DNA of 64,000 nucleotides, taken from positions 87,942,916-88,006,915 of the forward strand of contig NW_020954590.1 of the NCBI RefSeq assembly GCF_900497805.2, written 5' to 3'. The notes under the pieces were generated by a model. It was not told where the DNA came from and made no database searches. It saw only the letters and a program-made list of their open reading frames with translations. The first letter of the stretch is position 1, and every line of letters begins with the position of its first letter. The translations under genes and the position numbers were made by a program. This document shows positions 54,290-64,000 of the stretch, in pieces. This DNA comes from Vombatus ursinus (lineage: Eukaryota; Chordata; Mammalia; Diprotodontia; Vombatidae).

Positions 54290-55640
54290 TTTACATATAC
54301 ATGATGCGTGCTGAAACCTGGTTACATCTATGATGAGCCTTTGAATATTTGAGACATCTACCACATTCTCCCCTAAGCTTTTTATTTTCCAAGCTAAACA
54401 TCCTCAGTTTTCTCAATTCTTCCTTTCTGAGTCTTTTCACCATCCTCACCTCTATGGATTTTCTCCCATTTGCTGACTCCCTTTTAAAATGTGAAACTGA
54501 ACACAAAACTGAACACAGTACTCTAGACTTTGTCTCCATAGTGCAGGGTAAATTGGAATTATGCCCTCCCTTGATGTGTCATCATAATTCCATTAATATA
54601 GACTAAGGTCACATTTTAAGCAGCTACACAACAAACCATTTGAGCTTTTGATCGATGAAAACTGCTAGTTGTTGTTATTGTTGTTGTTACATTACCTGCT
54701 GTTAAGCCATTTCTCCTCTATCTTGTATTTATGTAATTAACTTTTTGAAAGTAAATACAAGATTTTAGCTTGATCTCTATTAAATTTTATCTAGTCAGAT
54801 TCAGCCCATCATTCCATCCTTTTGAGATTTTATTAAATCTATATTCTGTCATCTAATGCACAAGCTATTTCTCCTATGTCTGAATCATCCGCCGATTTGG
54901 TTGGCCCATATCTTAACCTGAATTGTTGATAAAAATGTTAACAAAACAAGGCTAGCCCCAAAGTCCTGTGGCATGTTACCATTGAACACCTTTTGTTTTA
55001 TATTTATGAATATGTCAGCTCTCCGTGAGTACTTTATATAGTTATTAAAAGCAAAATTGAACAATTATCCAACTCACATTTCTCCATCTTGTCTCTAAGA
55101 ATGTCACAAAAATTTTGTTTAATCATACCAAAATCCAGATACACTGTGTCAATGGCATCTCTTTGCTCTTCCAGTCTAGTAATCCTAAATTTTTTTAAAG
55201 AAAGAAAATGAAGTTAATTTGGCATGCCTTGCTCTTATTCAGCTTATGCTGGCTTCTAAGTGATTGCTACTTTCTGTTCTAAATGCTCACAAACCATCTG
55301 TTTAATAATCTGCTCTAGAATTTTGTCAAGTACCAAATGGCAAGCTACCAGCCTCTGTTTTTCAGGAATTACCATTCCTTCTCTTTGGAAACAAGGATAA
55401 CACTTGCCTCTCTCTAGTCTTCTGGTCACTCTTCTGTTCACTATGATTTTTCAAAAACAATGGTTCCATGATCACATTTTCCATCCCTATAAGTATCCTG
55501 AGATGAAATTTCTTATTTTTAGGGTCTGAACTCTTTAAAATTAGCCAAATATTCTCTTAATGTTTCCTCATTTACCTTGGCCTTCACTTCCTTCATAATG
55601 TCATTTTTTTCCCTCTTCCCCACTTGAAAATCATTCATTT
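54290..55640 (-). mobile_element. L3/CR1-clade LINE, RT to 3' end
   Basis: Same order as the copy at 1.4-4.7 kb: 'gctaaacatcctcagttttc', 'gaacacagtactctagactt', 'gtaattaactttttgaaagt', 'gatttggttggcccatatct', 'ggcatgccttgctcttattc', 'ctctagtcttctggtcactc'. Broken frames. A (GTT)n run lies at 54667-54688. Confidence 0.75.
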
Positions 55641-55644
55641 TGAT

Positions 55645-56560
55645 GGAAAAAAATAGTTAAATTCAAGTTAAGTAGTTGTCCTTTCTCTTTGTTAATAATA
55701 TGTTATCTGAAAAGTGGTCAAAAGAAAAAAAATAATCTCAAAAAAATTACAAACTAATAACAACCATATGAAAGAATGCTCCAAATCTCTAATAATAAGA
55801 GAAATACAAATTAGAATGACTCTGAGATTTAACCTTGCATCCAGAAAATTGATAAAAGTGACAAAATATGGGAATAGTTAATATTAGAGAGATTATGAAT
55901 GAATTAATTAATTAAAAAAACATGTGTATGTAAAGCACAAATAGAAAAATAAGCCAATCTGTGCTCTCAAGGAGCTCATTTTCTAATGGGAGAGAAAACA
56001 CACCTGCAAGTTTCATCTGCAAATCAAATGGAAAAGTCTCATAGTCCATAAGGTGTAATAGAAAGATTTTCACACTAATGTACAGTTGGTACAACTGTGG
56101 TCCATATTTGTTGGTCCAACCATTTTGGAAAACAAATTTAAAAATGCTAAGAAAGTGGCTAAAATGTCTATAGCCCAGAAATCCCACTCACTATTAGGCA
56201 TAAGGGCAGCTAGGTGGCAGGGTGGATAGACCACCAGGCCTGGAATCAGGAAGACTAATCTTTCTGAGTTGAAATCCAGCTTCAGACACTTACTAGCTGT
56301 GTGACCCTGGGCAAGTCATTTAACCTGTTTGTCTCAGTTTCCTCATTTGTAAAATGAGCTGGAGAAGAAAATGACAAACCACTCCAGCACCTTTGTCAAG
56401 AAAACCCCAAATAGGGTCACGAAGAATCAGATACAACTGAACAATTTAACAACAACAAATTAGGCATATCCAAAGGAGATCGATGATAAAAAGAAAGCTC
56501 CCATACACACCAACATATTTATAGCAGCATTTTTTTTTGTAGTAGAGGAAATGGGGCTAC
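55645..56560 (+). mobile_element. L1 LINE 3' region, marsupial type, with inserts
   Basis: Contains 'aacaaccatatgaaagaatg', 'aataagagaaatacaaatta', 'ttggtccaaccattttggaa', 'ccagaaatcccactcactat', 'aacatatttatagcagcatt'. It is interrupted by an L2 3' scrap (about 55918-56035) and a SINE (56203-56458). Confidence 0.78.
56203..56458 (+). mobile_element. Marsupial tRNA-headed SINE, long type
   Basis: Head 'gggcagctaggtggcagggt', 3' module 'ccccaaatagggtcacgaag', tail 'aacaacaaa'. Perfect 10-bp target duplications 'attaggcata' at 56193-56202 and 56459-56468. Confidence 0.92.
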
Positions 56561-56569
56561 AGACATGGA

Positions 56570-57460
56570 TCACTGTTATCTAATATTGCTTTTCTTGTCT
56601 TTGCTGTTGAGGGCACCACCATTCTCCTAAACATCCAGTCTTGAAACCTAGGAGTCAGCCTTGACACTTCCATTCTCTCTCACTCCCCACATCCAACCTG
56701 TTGCTGAGGCCTGTTGATTTTACCCTTGTAAGAACTTTTGCATACATTCCTTTCTCTCCTCTGACACTGCCACCACCCTGATGTAAGCTCTGATCACCTC
56801 ACATGTAGACTAGTGCAATCGTCTGTTAATGGATCTGCCTCCTTCTAGTCTTTCCCTACTCCATTCTATCCTCCACTCAGTGGTCAAAATGATCTTTTTA
56901 AAGCACAGGTCTAACCATGTCACCCCATACTCAGTAAGCTCCAGTGACTTCCTCTTACTTCCAGGATCAAATATAAAAAACTTTGTTAGGTGCTCAAAGC
57001 CCTTTATAACTTGCTCCCCCCATTTTTTCAGTCTTCTTACTACACCTTCTTACACCCTCTCCCCATCCCCTACTCACATACTCTTGTGAACTAGTGACAC
57101 TGGCCTCCTTGCTGTTCCGACACTCCATTTCTTGACTCTGGTTGTCCCCTCTGCCTGGAATGCTTTCTCTCTCTATCTCTGCCTCCTAGCTTCCTTGGCT
57201 TCCCTTACATCTCAGCTAAAATTTCACTTTCTGTAAGAACCTTCTTCTGATCATTCTTAATTCTACTGCATTCCCTCTATTGATTATTTCAATTTTATCC
57301 TGAATATAGCTTGTTTGGATATAATTATTTGCATGTTGTCTCCTCCATTAGACTATGAGCTTCTTGAGATCAGGAGCTATCTTTTGCCTTTCTTTGTAAC
57401 CCCAGCACTTAACACAGTGCCTGGCATACAGTAGGTACTTAATAAATGCTTGTTGACAGA
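56570..57460 (+). mobile_element. L2 LINE, C-terminal coding and 3' end
   Basis: Contains 'ggagtcagccttgacacttc', 'gatctttttaaagcacaggt', 'gcctggaatgctttctctct', 'cttgagatcaggagctatct', 'acagtaggtacttaataaat'. Reaches the true 3' end. Confidence 0.85.
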
Positions 57461-57539
57461 CTGGCTGTATCCCTTTTATATTTTGTCTCTAAACTAGTTT
57501 TGGCTTCTGTATTGTAAATGTTGTCCAGGTCCTTTATCT

Positions 57540-58130
57540 CAGGGCTTCTTAACCTGGAATCCATAAACTTGTTTTAATTTTTTATAACTATTTCAATATA
57601 ATTAATTCCCTTTGCAAGCCTATGCATTTTATTTTATGCATCTAAAAACATTATGAATACCAAATCCTGAATCCTAAAGTCCTATAGACCTCATCAGATC
57701 ATCAAGCATTTAATACACAAGTCAAGTCAACTAGCACTTATTTAACATTCAGTATTGTGGTGGTGAGGGTTGGGGATACAAAGAAAGGCAAAAACTGGTC
57801 CCTGTCCTCAAAGATCTCACAGTCTAATGGGGGAACGACAAACAAACAACTTTGTACAAGTGTATATATATGTGTGTATTTATATGTGTGAATATATGTG
57901 TGTATGTGTGTATATTATATATATACACACACACATACGTGTATATATATATATGATAAATTAGAGACAATCACAGAAGAAGGCCACCAGCATTAAGGAG
58001 GATTGGGAAAGGCTTCTTTGTAAGCCTTTTAGAGTTTTTACTGGGACCTGAAGGAAGCCAAGAAGTCTAGAGATAGAGATGAGCAGGCAGAAAGAAAAGT
58101 CCATGACACAAAAAAGATTAAGAACCCCTG
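57540..58130. mobile_element. hAT-type miniature element, family 2, split by an L2 3' end
   Basis: Left end 'cagggcttcttaacctgg' and right end 'agattaagaacccctg' are inverted; 8-bp flanks ctttatct and ctctgtct match at 6 of 8. The middle (about 57700-58097) is a minus-strand L2 3' end with an AT/TG repeat. Without it the element matches 9162-9376 inverted. Confidence 0.75.
57700..58097 (-). mobile_element. L2 3' end nested in the hAT element
   Basis: Contains 'gggttggggatacaaagaaa', 'ctcaaagatctcacagtcta', 'aggattgggaaaggcttctt', 'gacctgaaggaagccaagaa'. A (TATG/TA)n tract occupies 57862-57957. Confidence 0.8.
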
Positions 58131-58371
58131 CTCTGTCTGGTTGGGCAGTACCTATTATACTCTCATAACAAAATCTCCCCCCCCCAATTAAACAAAATAA
58201 CAGCTATCCCCCAAGTGTTCTCCACCATGCTTTCAATCTTGTGTGTGGATTTCCACATAACTGTAAACCCTTCTTAACATGCAAAGCTGCTTTCCCCTTC
58301 TATTCCACCTGCTTTCTTTGAATGAGGTAAACTCTACTGCCATATTGACAGACTCATAAAATCTCAGAATT

Positions 58372-58565
58372 AGAGCTTAGCATAATGGAAAGGTTGTTGG
58401 ATTGAGATTCAGAAGACTTAGGGTTAAAATTGTGACTTTTTCACTCATTACCTGAGTGACCTTGGGTAAGTCATTTAACTTCTCTCAGATTCAGTTTCCT
58501 CATTTGGAAGAGTAGGGGATGGATTAAATGACCAAAAAGGTGTCTTCTAACTCTGAATCAATGAT
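58372..58565 (+). mobile_element. SINE with 'ggtgtcttctaactctgaat' tail
   Basis: Contains 'gagattcagaagacttaggg', 'gaccttgggtaagtcattta' and 'cagtttcctcatttggaaga'. Confidence 0.7.
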
Positions 58566-58609
58566 TTCCAAGGGCATGTGTAGGTTCCCACACAGAAGTT
58601 TCCTTTCTA

Positions 58610-58755
58610 CAATCTTCCAAATAAGTGGTCAACCAGCATCTATTTAAACACCTCCAGTGAAGGGAAAGTAATTCCATTCCACCAAGTCTTGGTGATAATT
58701 ACTCTGATATTGTTTTTACCTCTACATGAACCTTTCAATTCTACTTTGTTACTCA
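58610..58755 (-). repeat. L3/CR1 3' fragment
   Basis: Contains 'aataagtggtcaaccagcat' and 'cacctccagtgaagggaaag'. Confidence 0.65.
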
Positions 58756-58759
58756 TATT

Positions 58760-60645
58760 CTATGCATTTTAAGGTCATACGTTAAGGTCATATGTATTTA
58801 ATATATAAGGTCATTTATGTTGTCTCTAATGCTTTTCCCTATTATTTTCTCCTTGGGCACCCCCTCCACCACTGTTCTCCTTTCTTTGTGTTCCTTTTCT
58901 GGATTGGAGGGAGTGGAGTCACAGTTGAATCACTGGAGGGCATCTTGGAAGATGTGACCTCATTAAGTAAGAGCAATGCTTTTCTGGAGGCTGAGTCATA
59001 CCTAAAGATTGGTCCTGATATGAGGAATGGGGGGATTGAGAAAGAATGTCTAATAAGGAAGGTCCTATGTAGCAATGACAGGAACTAGCATCAAGGAATC
59101 AAGACATTAAGGAATTAGTCACAGCAGGAATCAGGAGATGAGCACCATTACTGACAATGGCTACTTTTGTACGCCCGGGTGTTCATTGGTTTGTGCTTCT
59201 TGTGTGCAAGGGCTGCTATTGCCCACTGGCACTTCTGAATCTACTCCAGTCAGGAGGTCCAGGTAGTTGTTCTCCAGAACTTCCTACTTTTACCTAGAGG
59301 CTTTCTTGAACTTCTTGCCTACCCAATTTCATCTTCAAAAGTTCAATTTAAAATTCTTTTGATTACATCAACAAATTTCCTACAAAAATTTTCCCTGGTC
59401 TTTGAAAGGTACTGGGGCAGACATCCATTGTTCTGGTATCATAAATTTTGGTCCGTATAACATTTGCTATCATTTGTTTGCTTCCTATATCTTTCTTTCT
59501 CTCCCATGACCAGGGGTTTCAACTAGAAAAAAAAAAAGAAATGAAAATACCACCTGTAATGGTGATTGTCTGACCCTCACTGCCTGGGAGTCAGATATGT
59601 TGCATTTAACCCCTTTCCCAGAGTTTTCCAGTATATTTAAAGGGATTTTGGGGGTGTCTAGTCTCTGCCACTAGCTCAAGTCCCCACCAATTATATTCTC
59701 CCAATTTTAGAGATTCCCTAGAACACCAATTCCATTTAATTATTTAATAGTCAGATTAGCTTTTACAAAGGAATATTCACCTCAAAAGTATAGCAGGAAC
59801 AAATATAGGAACATTCTGTCCCAACCACTGTGTGAGGGGGCCATAATCCTCCTTTATACCACCTCAGTCTCTGGGGAAGGAAGGGATATTAGGTTCACAG
59901 CTTAACTCAGTCCCTTTATAGCACAACCACCCACTTCCAAGTATAAAGCACACTCCTTCCTCCCTCCTCCACTGACTTGGGTCCTGACACCCTGACTTCT
60001 CAGGGCTTCCCTGCTAGTCTGGTAGAAATAACTGGCCTAGAATCCTGGCTCCAAAGTCACTGTGTCTCAAGATCCTGGATCCGAGGATTTCATTGCCTGT
60101 TCCTAGAACCTAAAAGGGCAAATGAAACAGACCAAAACCCTAAGCTTGATTCATAGGGCTAAAATGGCATGGGGTTTGGAGGAGGGAAGGTGGACCTTTT
60201 CTCCATACCCAGTGCATGGTGCCCATGCTTTGAGTGAATAAGACTTTCACCCTTGAATATAGCTGAAAAAAAAAAGAGATTGTTCCAATATGGTAGTTCT
60301 AAAGATGCAGCATACAATGGAAAGATGCTACTCCTCCTTACATGGTAGGGAACACAGAATGTCTTCTGTCAGAAGCAGGTCTCTGCTGACTCCCATATGA
60401 GTGCCTCTGTGTTAGGTTATCTGGGCATGCACAAAGTCCAGTTATACTCCTATGCGTGCAAATTCATGAGTTTTCTACTCAGGACAGCCAAGTCACTAGA
60501 AATATATTCAAATCACTAGAAACCCAAATTTCTTCTGCTTACATCATTCATTCCCGTGTTAATGAACAGAAGTAGGGAGGAGGCAATGATTTTGATGAGT
60601 CTTCGCAGGCTGTCACATCTCAGATAGATAGATAAATATGTCTGT
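58760..60645. other. Unassigned 1.9-kb stretch
   Basis: No repeat family or gene that I can name. 59540-60280 could be an old interspersed repeat but shows no terminal structure I trust. Frames at 58792-59088 (plus) and 58842-59075 (minus) overlap and are unsupported. Confidence 0.3.
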
Positions 60646-60649
60646 AGAT

Positions 60650-60800
60650 AGATAGAGGAGTCACTAAACACTTACTATGTATCTCACTGTATACTGGTAT
60701 CACACTGGTAATACAACTACAAACAAACAAGACAGTTTCCACCCTCAAGGAGTTTACATTCTAACGATGGAAGGTAACACAAAAATGGAATCTAGAAAGA
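60650..60800 (-). repeat. L2 3' end, diverged
   Basis: Contains 'cactaaacacttactatgta', 'caccctcaaggagtttacat'. A GATA-type repeat (60620-60650) precedes it. Confidence 0.6.
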
Positions 60801-60804
60801 CGGA

Positions 60805-61425
60805 GGGAAAGGGACATGATGGCTTCACAGAGTGAGGTGAGGTGTGAATAAAGTGAAATATTGCTGAGGCCTCATCATGTAACAGGTTCCGCCAAAGCAG
60901 TCACTTATCAGGGTCTCAGGGCAGAAGTTTCTGCAGAGTGAGATGGGGCTGGAGAAGATGGCTATAGAGCATAGAAAGTGAGGAAGATAGCACAGGACCT
61001 GTCTAGCTGTGGGCAGTCCATATATTTCTTAGATCTCCTTGCATAAGGTCACAAATCATTAATATGATCTCTTCCTCCTGAGATGATAAAATAATTCCTC
61101 TGACTGGCTGGTGCTCATGATTCCACCTTGTTCTTTCATGTGTATTCTTTGGCTCTATCTCTTCAGCAAATCTCAATTCCCACACAAGGCTCATATCTTT
61201 TGTTTGAGTATTGCTAACTTGCTTTGTTTTTGTATTATGTTCTTCAATTTCTCCATCTACTGATTTTGGTTTCAATTTCCCTGTTTCCTCGACATGCATT
61301 CCACCCTCCCCACCCACAGCTTTCTTCCCAGATTACTTCTTCCATTGTCTATGTCCTAAGTCTCCATCACTGATTCTTTTCTCTCTCTTTCTTTGAGTCC
61401 TGGTTCTCAAAGTAGCTAGTCCAAA
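60805..61425. other. No recognisable feature
   Basis: A minus-strand 104-codon frame (61003-61317) lies here; see findings. No repeat recognised. Confidence 0.35.
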
Positions 61426-61429
61426 TCCT

Positions 61430-62512
61430 CTTTGCTCTTTTCAAGATCCTTATGTTACCCCCTTTCCCACCTTCCCCACCTTCAACAAAGGATTTATCCT
61501 GAGAAATCTGTGTTCATTCACTATAAGCTCCTACTTTTCCCATACTGCCCACTCCAAAATATCATCCCACATTGTCTTCTCTTTTTCTTTAGTCTGAGAA
61601 GAATCTGGCCCCTCTTGTCCACTTGTGCCCTTGATCTTATCCCAAGTCCTCTTATCTCCCTAAAAGATTTACCTTTTCTATCATTTCTTCTCTCTCTTGC
61701 TCATCTTCAACTTTTCTTCATCCACTGGCTCCTTCACCACTGTCTCCAAATATCCTAAATTTCCCTCATCCTTAACAAATCTTCGCTTGATCTTCCATCC
61801 CCTCAAGTTATCAACCTATATCTCTTTTCCCTTTCACAGATTCCTAGAAAATGTCATCCATATGTGTTGCTTCAACTGCTTACTTGTTAGCTCCTTGCAG
61901 CCTGGCTTCCCACTCTACTCTTTGATGGAAACTCTTTTCATGAATGATCTCTTAATTTTGAAATCTGATGGATTTTTCTCAGTATTCATCCTTCTTGATC
62001 TTTCTAAATCCTTTGAAACTTTTGATCACTCTTTCCTCTAGCATACTTTTTTCCCCTTGGTCTTTGTGACATTGTTTTTTCCTGATTCTTCTCCTATCTA
62101 CTTGATTATTTCTTCTTAGTTTCCTTTGCTGATTCACCATCGTGTTCCTGAACCATAAATGTAGTTGCATCCCAAAGCCCTCTTCTCTCCACATTCTTGG
62201 TAACCTCATCAATTCCTATGGATTGAATTATCATCTTCCTGAAGATTACTTCCAAATCTACTATATATATATATATGTGTATATATATATATATCTATAT
62301 ATCACCTGTCTCATTCCTGATATCATCAGCAGCCTGATAGACACCAACACCAAGATATTTTGTTGGCACTTCAAACTCAACATACCCCAAAAGGAAACTC
62401 AGGATCTTCCCTCCTAACCTATCCTTCCTCCAAATTTCCCTATTTCTACTGAGAGCACCATCACTATTTCAGATTCCCAGATTTGCAACCTTGGAGTGAA
62501 TAAGTTTCCATG
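61430..62512 (+). mobile_element. L2 LINE, pre-RT and RT region
   Basis: Contains 'tcttttttctttagtctgag'-like sequence, 'cttgtgcccttgatcttatc', 'tcatccactggctccttcac', 'tcaagttatcaacctatatc'. The frame at 61697-62041 ends VFILLDLSKSFETFDHSFL, the LINE RT motif (typical L2: LILLDLSAAFDTVDH). The catalytic FADD-like region further on is degraded. A (TA)n tract sits at 62262-62300. Confidence 0.85.
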
Positions 62513-62517
62513 ACTGA

Positions 62518-63055
62518 AATAATGAAATCAGAAGGATGGAATTTAGAGGAAAGATCATAACTTCAGTTTTGGACATGTTTAGTTTGATATTGGTAAGACA
62601 TGTAGATAGACACGTTAGGCAGTTGTAGCTATGGATCTGGCATTCAATAGAGAGATCAAAGCTGAAGATATAGCTCTAGCAGTTGTTTGTGGAGAGACAG
62701 CAGTTAAAATCATGGGAGTAAATCAACCAATCAATCTATATTAAGTGCCTACTATGTGACAGGGTCTATGATAAGCACCCAGGATACAAAAAGAGGCAAA
62801 AGATAACCTCTACCCTCAAAGAGCTCAATTGGATAGAATGTGAAGCCTGGGGCTGGCTAGATATAGCAGATAGATAGATAGATATGTATATAGATATGTC
62901 AAGTTTTGTAGAGTCAAGTTAATGGTGTCAAGTATTGCACAAAGATCAAGGAGGCTGAAGACTAAGAAAAAGTCTTTGCATTTGGCAATAAGGAGGTCAT
63001 GGGTGACATGACAAGAAAAAAGTAGGTGGTGAGGAAGTGGGAACATTGGATAGAC
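62518..63055 (-). mobile_element. L2 LINE, RT-region fragment, inverted to its neighbour
   Basis: Minus-strand L2: 'cttcagttttggacatgttt' (62560), then an inserted L2 3' end (62711-62860), then 'aatggtgtcaagtattgcac' and 'aataaggaggtcatgggtga'. The minus-strand frame 62825-63178 includes FFLVFSLLDLCAILDTIN, a worn version of the same RT motif. A GATA repeat lies at 62868-62895. Confidence 0.8.
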
Positions 63056-63089
63056 ACTTCCCCTTAATTGTGAAAGGTATGTTAAAAAA

Positions 63090-63182
63090 AAGTCTTTATC
63101 CAATGTTCTCACTTCCTCACCATCCATTCTTTCTTCAAACCCTTGCAATCTGGCTTCTGCCACCATCTCTCTACTCAAATGG
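63090..63182 (+). mobile_element. Short L2 fragment, plus strand
   Basis: Contains 'tctcacttcctcaccatcca' and 'cttgcaatctggcttctgcc'. Its first 29 bp are the inverted counterpart of the 5' side of the L2 piece to its left. Confidence 0.8.
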
Positions 63183-63184
63183 GA

Positions 63185-63430
63185 GGATAGCTGGATGGAG
63201 TAGAAGGATCAATTTATACTATTTTTTAGGATTGAGGAGATGAGTATATTTTGTACAGAGATGGGAGTAGAGAAGGAAACATTAAAGATGCATGAAAGAC
63301 AGATGCTGACTGATAGAACAAGATCCGGGCTAAGGCGGAAAGGGATGGGATCAATGGTGCAGATGGAGGGATTGACCTTGACAAAGAAAGGATAGCTTTT
63401 CTTGGGTGATTCCTTTTCTTTTATGATTTT
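63185..63430. other. No recognisable feature
   Basis: GA-rich plus strand; possibly more L2 of unknown orientation, not shown. Confidence 0.3.
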
Positions 63431-63433
63431 TGT

Positions 63434-63463
63434 GACTCTTCCTCTTCCTCCTCCTCCTCCTCT
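63434..63463. repeat. (CCT)n trinucleotide repeat
   Basis: Run of cct/ctt units at the edge of the 7SL-like sequence. Confidence 0.85.
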
Positions 63464-63722
63464 AGGCTGGAATTCATGGAAGCTCTAACTGGTTTGGTTT
63501 TGTTTTTTTGTTTCTTAACCTGGGCCTCTTTGCCTCTATTTAGGCAGTCTGGTGACCCTCTGCTCCCAGGGGCTCCCTATATTTGTGCTAGACTTACTGA
63601 TTACACCTGATCAGCCTTAGTCCTATTGCCTACTACAGCTCAGAACTCCTGAACTCTAGTGATCCACCAGGCTCAGCCTACCCAGCAGCAGGGACTTTAT
63701 ACATGTACCACCACACCCAGGT
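63462..63722 (-). pseudogene. 7SL (SRP) RNA pseudogene
   Basis: The minus strand aligns in order with vertebrate 7SL RNA, the RNA scaffold of the signal recognition particle. It starts 'cctgggtgtggtggtacatg' (7SL 5' gccgggcgcggtggcgcg), then 'gtaggctgagcctggtggat', 'gagttcaggagttctgagct', 'ctgatcaggtgt', 'ggtcaccagactgcctaaat' and 'gaggcccaggtt'. It continues past an A-rich patch (about 63485-63505) to 'attccagcctag', the 7SL 3' 'cactccagcctgg'. It therefore spans the Alu domain and S domain, not just an Alu-like monomer. Many substitutions, including in pairing segments, and a repeat-degraded 3' end make it a dead copy. Marsupials lack Alu, so a direct 7SL retrocopy is the likely origin. Confidence 0.82.
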
Positions 63723-63724
63723 GT

Positions 63725-64000
63725 ATGGTGTATGGGGTGTTCAGAAGGGCTAGCACCTCTGGTGTGAGGGCTTGCCAAGCCCTTTTCAGGGCTGCTCACC
63801 TATCTTTGGTGTCTACTTGATTCAACCAGCTCTCACCTGCGGCTACAAGAAGCTGTAGCATGCACAATGGTTACGTCTCGGTAAACTGTCTTGGCCAACA
63901 GGCTAAACCAGGTTGAGGGTAACTGACAGGGGAATGAGTAATTGACTTGTAACTTGACAGTAGTTGAGTTAGGGGAATGTCTACTCCAGCATGTGAAGAT
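63725..64000 (+). mobile_element. Unclassified dispersed repeat X, copy 2 (cut by window end)
   Basis: Begins 'gtatggggtgttcagaaggg' and runs parallel to 34034-34300: 'ctagcacctctggtgtgagg', 'cccttttcagggctgctcac', 'agaagctgtagcatgcacaa', 'ggctaaaccaggttgagggt'. The rest lies outside the window. It starts just beside the 7SL 5' end. Confidence 0.75.

Noticed and set aside
59540-60280. Possible solitary LTR
   Set aside because: Length and composition would fit an old LTR, but no terminal TG/CA pair, target duplication or second copy could be shown. No LTR or retroviral element is claimed in this window.

Overview
The window looks like marsupial nuclear DNA. The main reason is the dense population of tRNA-headed CORE-SINEs whose head contains 'ggcagctaggtggc' followed by a B-box-like 'gagttcaaat'. 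Alongside them are many old L2 and L3/CR1 LINE copies, decayed L1 3' ends of the marsupial kind, MIRs and small hAT-type elements. Alu, B1/B2 and other placental SINEs are absent. The sequence is AT-rich and CpG-poor, has no CpG island and carries one 10-base assembly gap in a (GT)n tract. The species cannot be fixed from the sequence alone.

No protein-coding gene, exon series, functional RNA gene or CRISPR-like array could be supported. The open reading frames are short. Most lie in SINEs (repeated SDLPRVTQLVS or EPEFKSDLRHVTLTSCVTLG peptides), LINE fragments or low-complexity tracts. The window is best read as intergenic DNA or the inside of a very long intron.

Layout: 1.4-4.7 kb is a long minus-strand L3/CR1 copy broken by three SINEs and a hAT miniature element. 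5.5-11 kb is mixed SINE, L2 and MIR with a 220-bp direct duplication. 13.3-14.7 kb is a nested minus-strand L2. 16.7-16.9 kb is a GA-rich tract. 18-20.5 kb stacks L2, L1 tail, L3, hAT and MIR. 22-23.3 kb is a multiply nested SINE cluster holding a 66-bp perfect palindrome. 28.2-30.6, 31.5-32.3, 38.3-39.1 and 49.3-50.2 kb hold no repeat I recognise and are the best places to look for conserved noncoding elements. 33.5-35.5 kb is a plus-strand L2 split by an unclassified repeat. 51.4-57.5 kb is L2, L3 and L1 in series. 61.4-63.2 kb holds L2 pieces in opposing orientations. 63.46-63.72 kb is a 7SL (SRP) RNA pseudogene, followed by a second copy of the unclassified repeat at the window edge.

The layers of insertion give a relative order: L2 and L3 are oldest, then hAT miniature elements and MIRs, with tRNA-headed SINEs youngest (several still have perfect 12-14 bp target-site duplications). 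No LTR element or endogenous retrovirus was recognised. Repeat boundaries are read by eye and are usually good to 10-30 bp. Family names rest on remembered consensus sequences, not a database search.
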